64,000 bases of DNA from Gossypium raimondii (lineage: Eukaryota; Streptophyta; Magnoliopsida; Malvales; Malvaceae): positions 57,235,980-57,299,979 of the forward strand of contig NC_068575.1 in the NCBI RefSeq assembly GCF_025698545.1. Direction: 5' to 3'. Positions 62,410-64,000 of the stretch are shown piece after piece; within the stretch, counting starts at the first letter, position 1, and each line of letters begins with the position of its first letter. The translations under genes and the position numbers were made by a program. Under the pieces are notes generated by a model. That model was not told where the DNA came from. It searched no databases and saw only the letters and a list, made by a program, of their open reading frames with translations.

Positions 62410-62482
62410 CTCAACGGCTAGTTGGGGCCCTCAAAATTAGAACGTTACCATCCCTCCAAACCTTCCATTCCATTTATAAATA
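62410..62482 (+). promoter_or_regulatory. Putative promoter: MSA-like element plus TATA box
   Basis: CTCAACGGCTA (62410-62420) matches the mitosis-specific activator consensus YCYAACGGYYA at 10 of 11 positions, including the AACGG core bound by three-repeat MYB factors. TATAAATA (62475-62482) follows 55 bp later and precedes the ATG at 62610 by 128 bp. The spacing is reasonable for a plant core promoter. A single motif can occur by chance. Confidence 0.45.
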
Positions 62483-62609
62483 TAAATAACTTCACACCAC
62501 ACCACAATTCAATTCAATATATCCATTTCTTCAACCCCACTTAAAATTTAAGCCTTTTTCTTTTTTTTTAATTGATCTCAATAGTTCAAAGCAATATCCA
62601 CCCGTATCA

Positions 62610-63188
62610 ATGGCGGAGCAAGCGGTGGAAAAGCCACTTAACAGTTCATCTGAGTCTGAAAATGGTGGAATATTGGAGAAAACCCCGCCACTCCAGGACC
62701 AGAAAATTGATGAGAATATTCAAGAAGATTCAGGCAAAGATTTGAAAAAAACGTGCACCCCTGATAGGCTTAAAGTCCCCAAGGCATTCAAGTTCCCTGA
62801 AAGGTAAGTAACTCCAACATATCTTTTATTTTGGTTTAAAATTATGATCTGTTTCATGAATTTCTCTTTTTTCGTGGTTGGTTTCAGGTATAGAAGTCCA
62901 ACCGATTCTATGATGTCGCCTGTTACAAAAGGTCTTCTTGCAAGAAACAGGAAAGCTGGAGGTTCACTCTTACCACCTAGTATAAATCAAACTAAGGTAA
63001 TTTTCGAACTCAATCTTGTAATCTGTTATTGAGATGAGAAATTTATAATCCTAAATCAATCTATGAAGTTTGTATTGATTTATCATTTGCATATTTTTAT
63101 TCTAATTTTTCAAGTTATTTACTGTGTTCTTCGATGTTTGCAGATCCATGAATTGCGTGTTCAAGATGTTGGTCTTTCTCACAACTGA
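62610..63188 (+). CDS. Small conserved-looking plant protein of unknown function
   Basis: Three exons, 62610-62803, 62888-62996 and 63144-63188, with GT-AG introns and consistent phase give 115 aa. I do not recognise a named family. The first 50 residues are acidic, Ser/Glu/Asp-rich and probably disordered. The middle, KVPKAFKFPERYRSPTDSMM followed by SPVTKGLLARNRKAG, is basic and looks like a conserved core with two Ser-Pro sites (RSPTD, MSPVTK) of proline-directed kinase type. The C-terminus is IHELRVQDVGLSHN. No signal peptide or membrane segment. A TATA box and an MSA-like site lie upstream, so a cell-cycle link is possible but speculative. Confidence 0.8.
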
Positions 63189-63793
63189 ACAAGCTAAAAC
63201 CAGATGGATTTGTCTGAAATGAAATGGTGTTAATGTCGATATAAATTACAAGCAAAAAGAATGCTGTTTATGGGATGTAATCTCTCTTTTTTTTGGATGC
63301 GAAATCTTGTTCTAATAATAACATATTTTTGGTAGCTGATTAATCATAATGTTCAAGTGCTTCATGGGAGAGCGAGTAAAGTGATGTTTTTACAAAAGGA
63401 AAAATGAGCTCTTATATTCTGTTCTCCAAAGAAAAGAAGAAGAAGAAGAAGAAGAAGAAACTGTTTTTCAACCATTTTATCTGGAAAAGTTAACCAAACA
63501 GAACTTTAAAAAATATGGTTTGATGATTTGTTGAAGATAATGGCTCATTCTAACAACTCTCCAGAATAACTTGGTTAAAACCAATGACCCCGATATCTTC
63601 TCTCTGCCTTCCATTGTTAGCTTTATAATAACTCCCCCCCATTTTTGTTTATGCCCCCACCCCCATTGATCTTCTCATCTTACTTTTCCCTATATTCTTT
63701 CCTCTCATCATGAAGTTTCCATCTTCCACTTCTCTAAGCAAAAATAGGTGATCAGATTGAAGATTCCAACTAAGTTATCATAGAGTTGAAGCT
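63189..63793. other. Intergenic region
   Basis: It includes the presumed 3' UTR of the small gene and the 5' region of the next gene. A GAA microsatellite is listed separately. About 63630-63665 holds C-rich runs (CCCCCCATTTTTG, GCCCCCACCCCC) that may be part of the downstream promoter or leader. Confidence 0.4.
63431..63460. repeat. (GAA)n microsatellite
   Basis: Near-perfect GAA/AGA run of about 30 bp, 240 bp after the stop of the small gene. Confidence 0.9.
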
Positions 63794-64000
63794 ATGGGTA
63801 ATGAAAGCCGCATGAAATCAACAGATATTCAAGTTAAACCTCTTTCAAGGCATGAAAGTTCAGCCTCCTCCTCTTCTTCATCATCTTCTTATTCTCAGAA
63901 CCTTGAAAAATCCCAACTCAACAAGTCATCAACAGCTACTGAGCAGACCCCAGGTAATGGAATGGATGCACAACAAACTCCAGCAGTGTACGTACCAGAT
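63794..64000 (+). CDS. Start of a serine-rich protein, function unknown (cut by window edge)
   Basis: An open frame begins at the ATG at 63794 (GAAGCTATGGGTA context) and runs to the last base: MGNESRMKSTDIQVKPLSRH, then a poly-serine tract, then TEQTPGNGMDAQQTPAVYVP. Serine runs encoded by TCC/TCT/TCA repeats are usual at disordered N-termini of plant proteins. A possible donor CCCAG|GTAATG at 63954/63955 could end the exon early. No family is recognisable from 69 residues. Confidence 0.5.
   Translation, partial: MGNESRMKSTDIQVKPLSRHESSASSSSSSSSYSQNLEKSQLNKSSTATEQTPGNGMDAQQTPAVYVPD

Noticed and set aside
1-64000. CRISPR arrays, tRNA or rRNA genes, bacterial-type operons
   Set aside because: None seen on reading both strands by eye; spaced short repeats found were all inside LTR-type elements or MITEs. 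A dedicated tRNA scan was not possible.

Overview
The window reads as nuclear DNA of a core eudicot plant. Genes have GT-AG introns, intergenic DNA is very AT-rich, and the proteins belong to plant families (BAHD acyltransferase, CHX antiporter, RPK2-type receptor kinase, RIK-type KH protein). The long-LTR Gypsy-like sequences with GTTACA/TGTAAC ends look like those I remember from cotton, so a Gossypium-like Malvaceae is my best guess. That guess rests on memory, not on a search.

Layout. 0.9-1.8 kb: 3' exons of a cinnamoyl-CoA-reductase-like gene (+), tail-to-tail with a three-exon CHX cation/H+ antiporter gene (-, 2.3-4.9 kb). 7-24.5 kb: a local BAHD malonyltransferase-like cluster with two intact intronless genes (-, 7.1-8.5 and 15.5-16.9 kb) and one inverted, broken copy (+, 23.4-24.5 kb). 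The cluster is set in duplicated flanks full of MITEs, LINE fragments and a solo-LTR-like element. 24.9-28.3 kb: an intronless RPK2-like LRR receptor kinase (-). 28.6-35.9 kb: no genes, but a near-palindromic hairpin element, a long-TIR element and a solo LTR. 35.9-44.3 kb: a 14-exon gene (-) for a plastid-targeted-looking coiled-coil protein fused to a complete GH13 alpha-amylase domain. 45-54.7 kb: a repeat-filled gap, including a 3.9 kb LTR-type element nested in a long inverted-repeat element. 54.9-61.3 kb: a 12-exon RIK-like KH-domain gene (+). 62.6-63.2 kb: a small three-exon gene of unknown function (+). 63.8 kb to the edge: the start of a serine-rich unknown protein.

I rebuilt exon structures by hand from splice sites, phase and family knowledge. 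The CHX (786 aa), amylase (966 aa), RIK (625 aa) and small (115 aa) models all close in frame. The genes do not form one pathway. The shared theme is duplication and repeat insertion. Because the flanks of the two BAHD units are paralogous, several insertions can be seen against an empty site in the other copy. I saw no tRNA, rRNA or CRISPR array, and no defence or biosynthetic system beyond the BAHD cluster.
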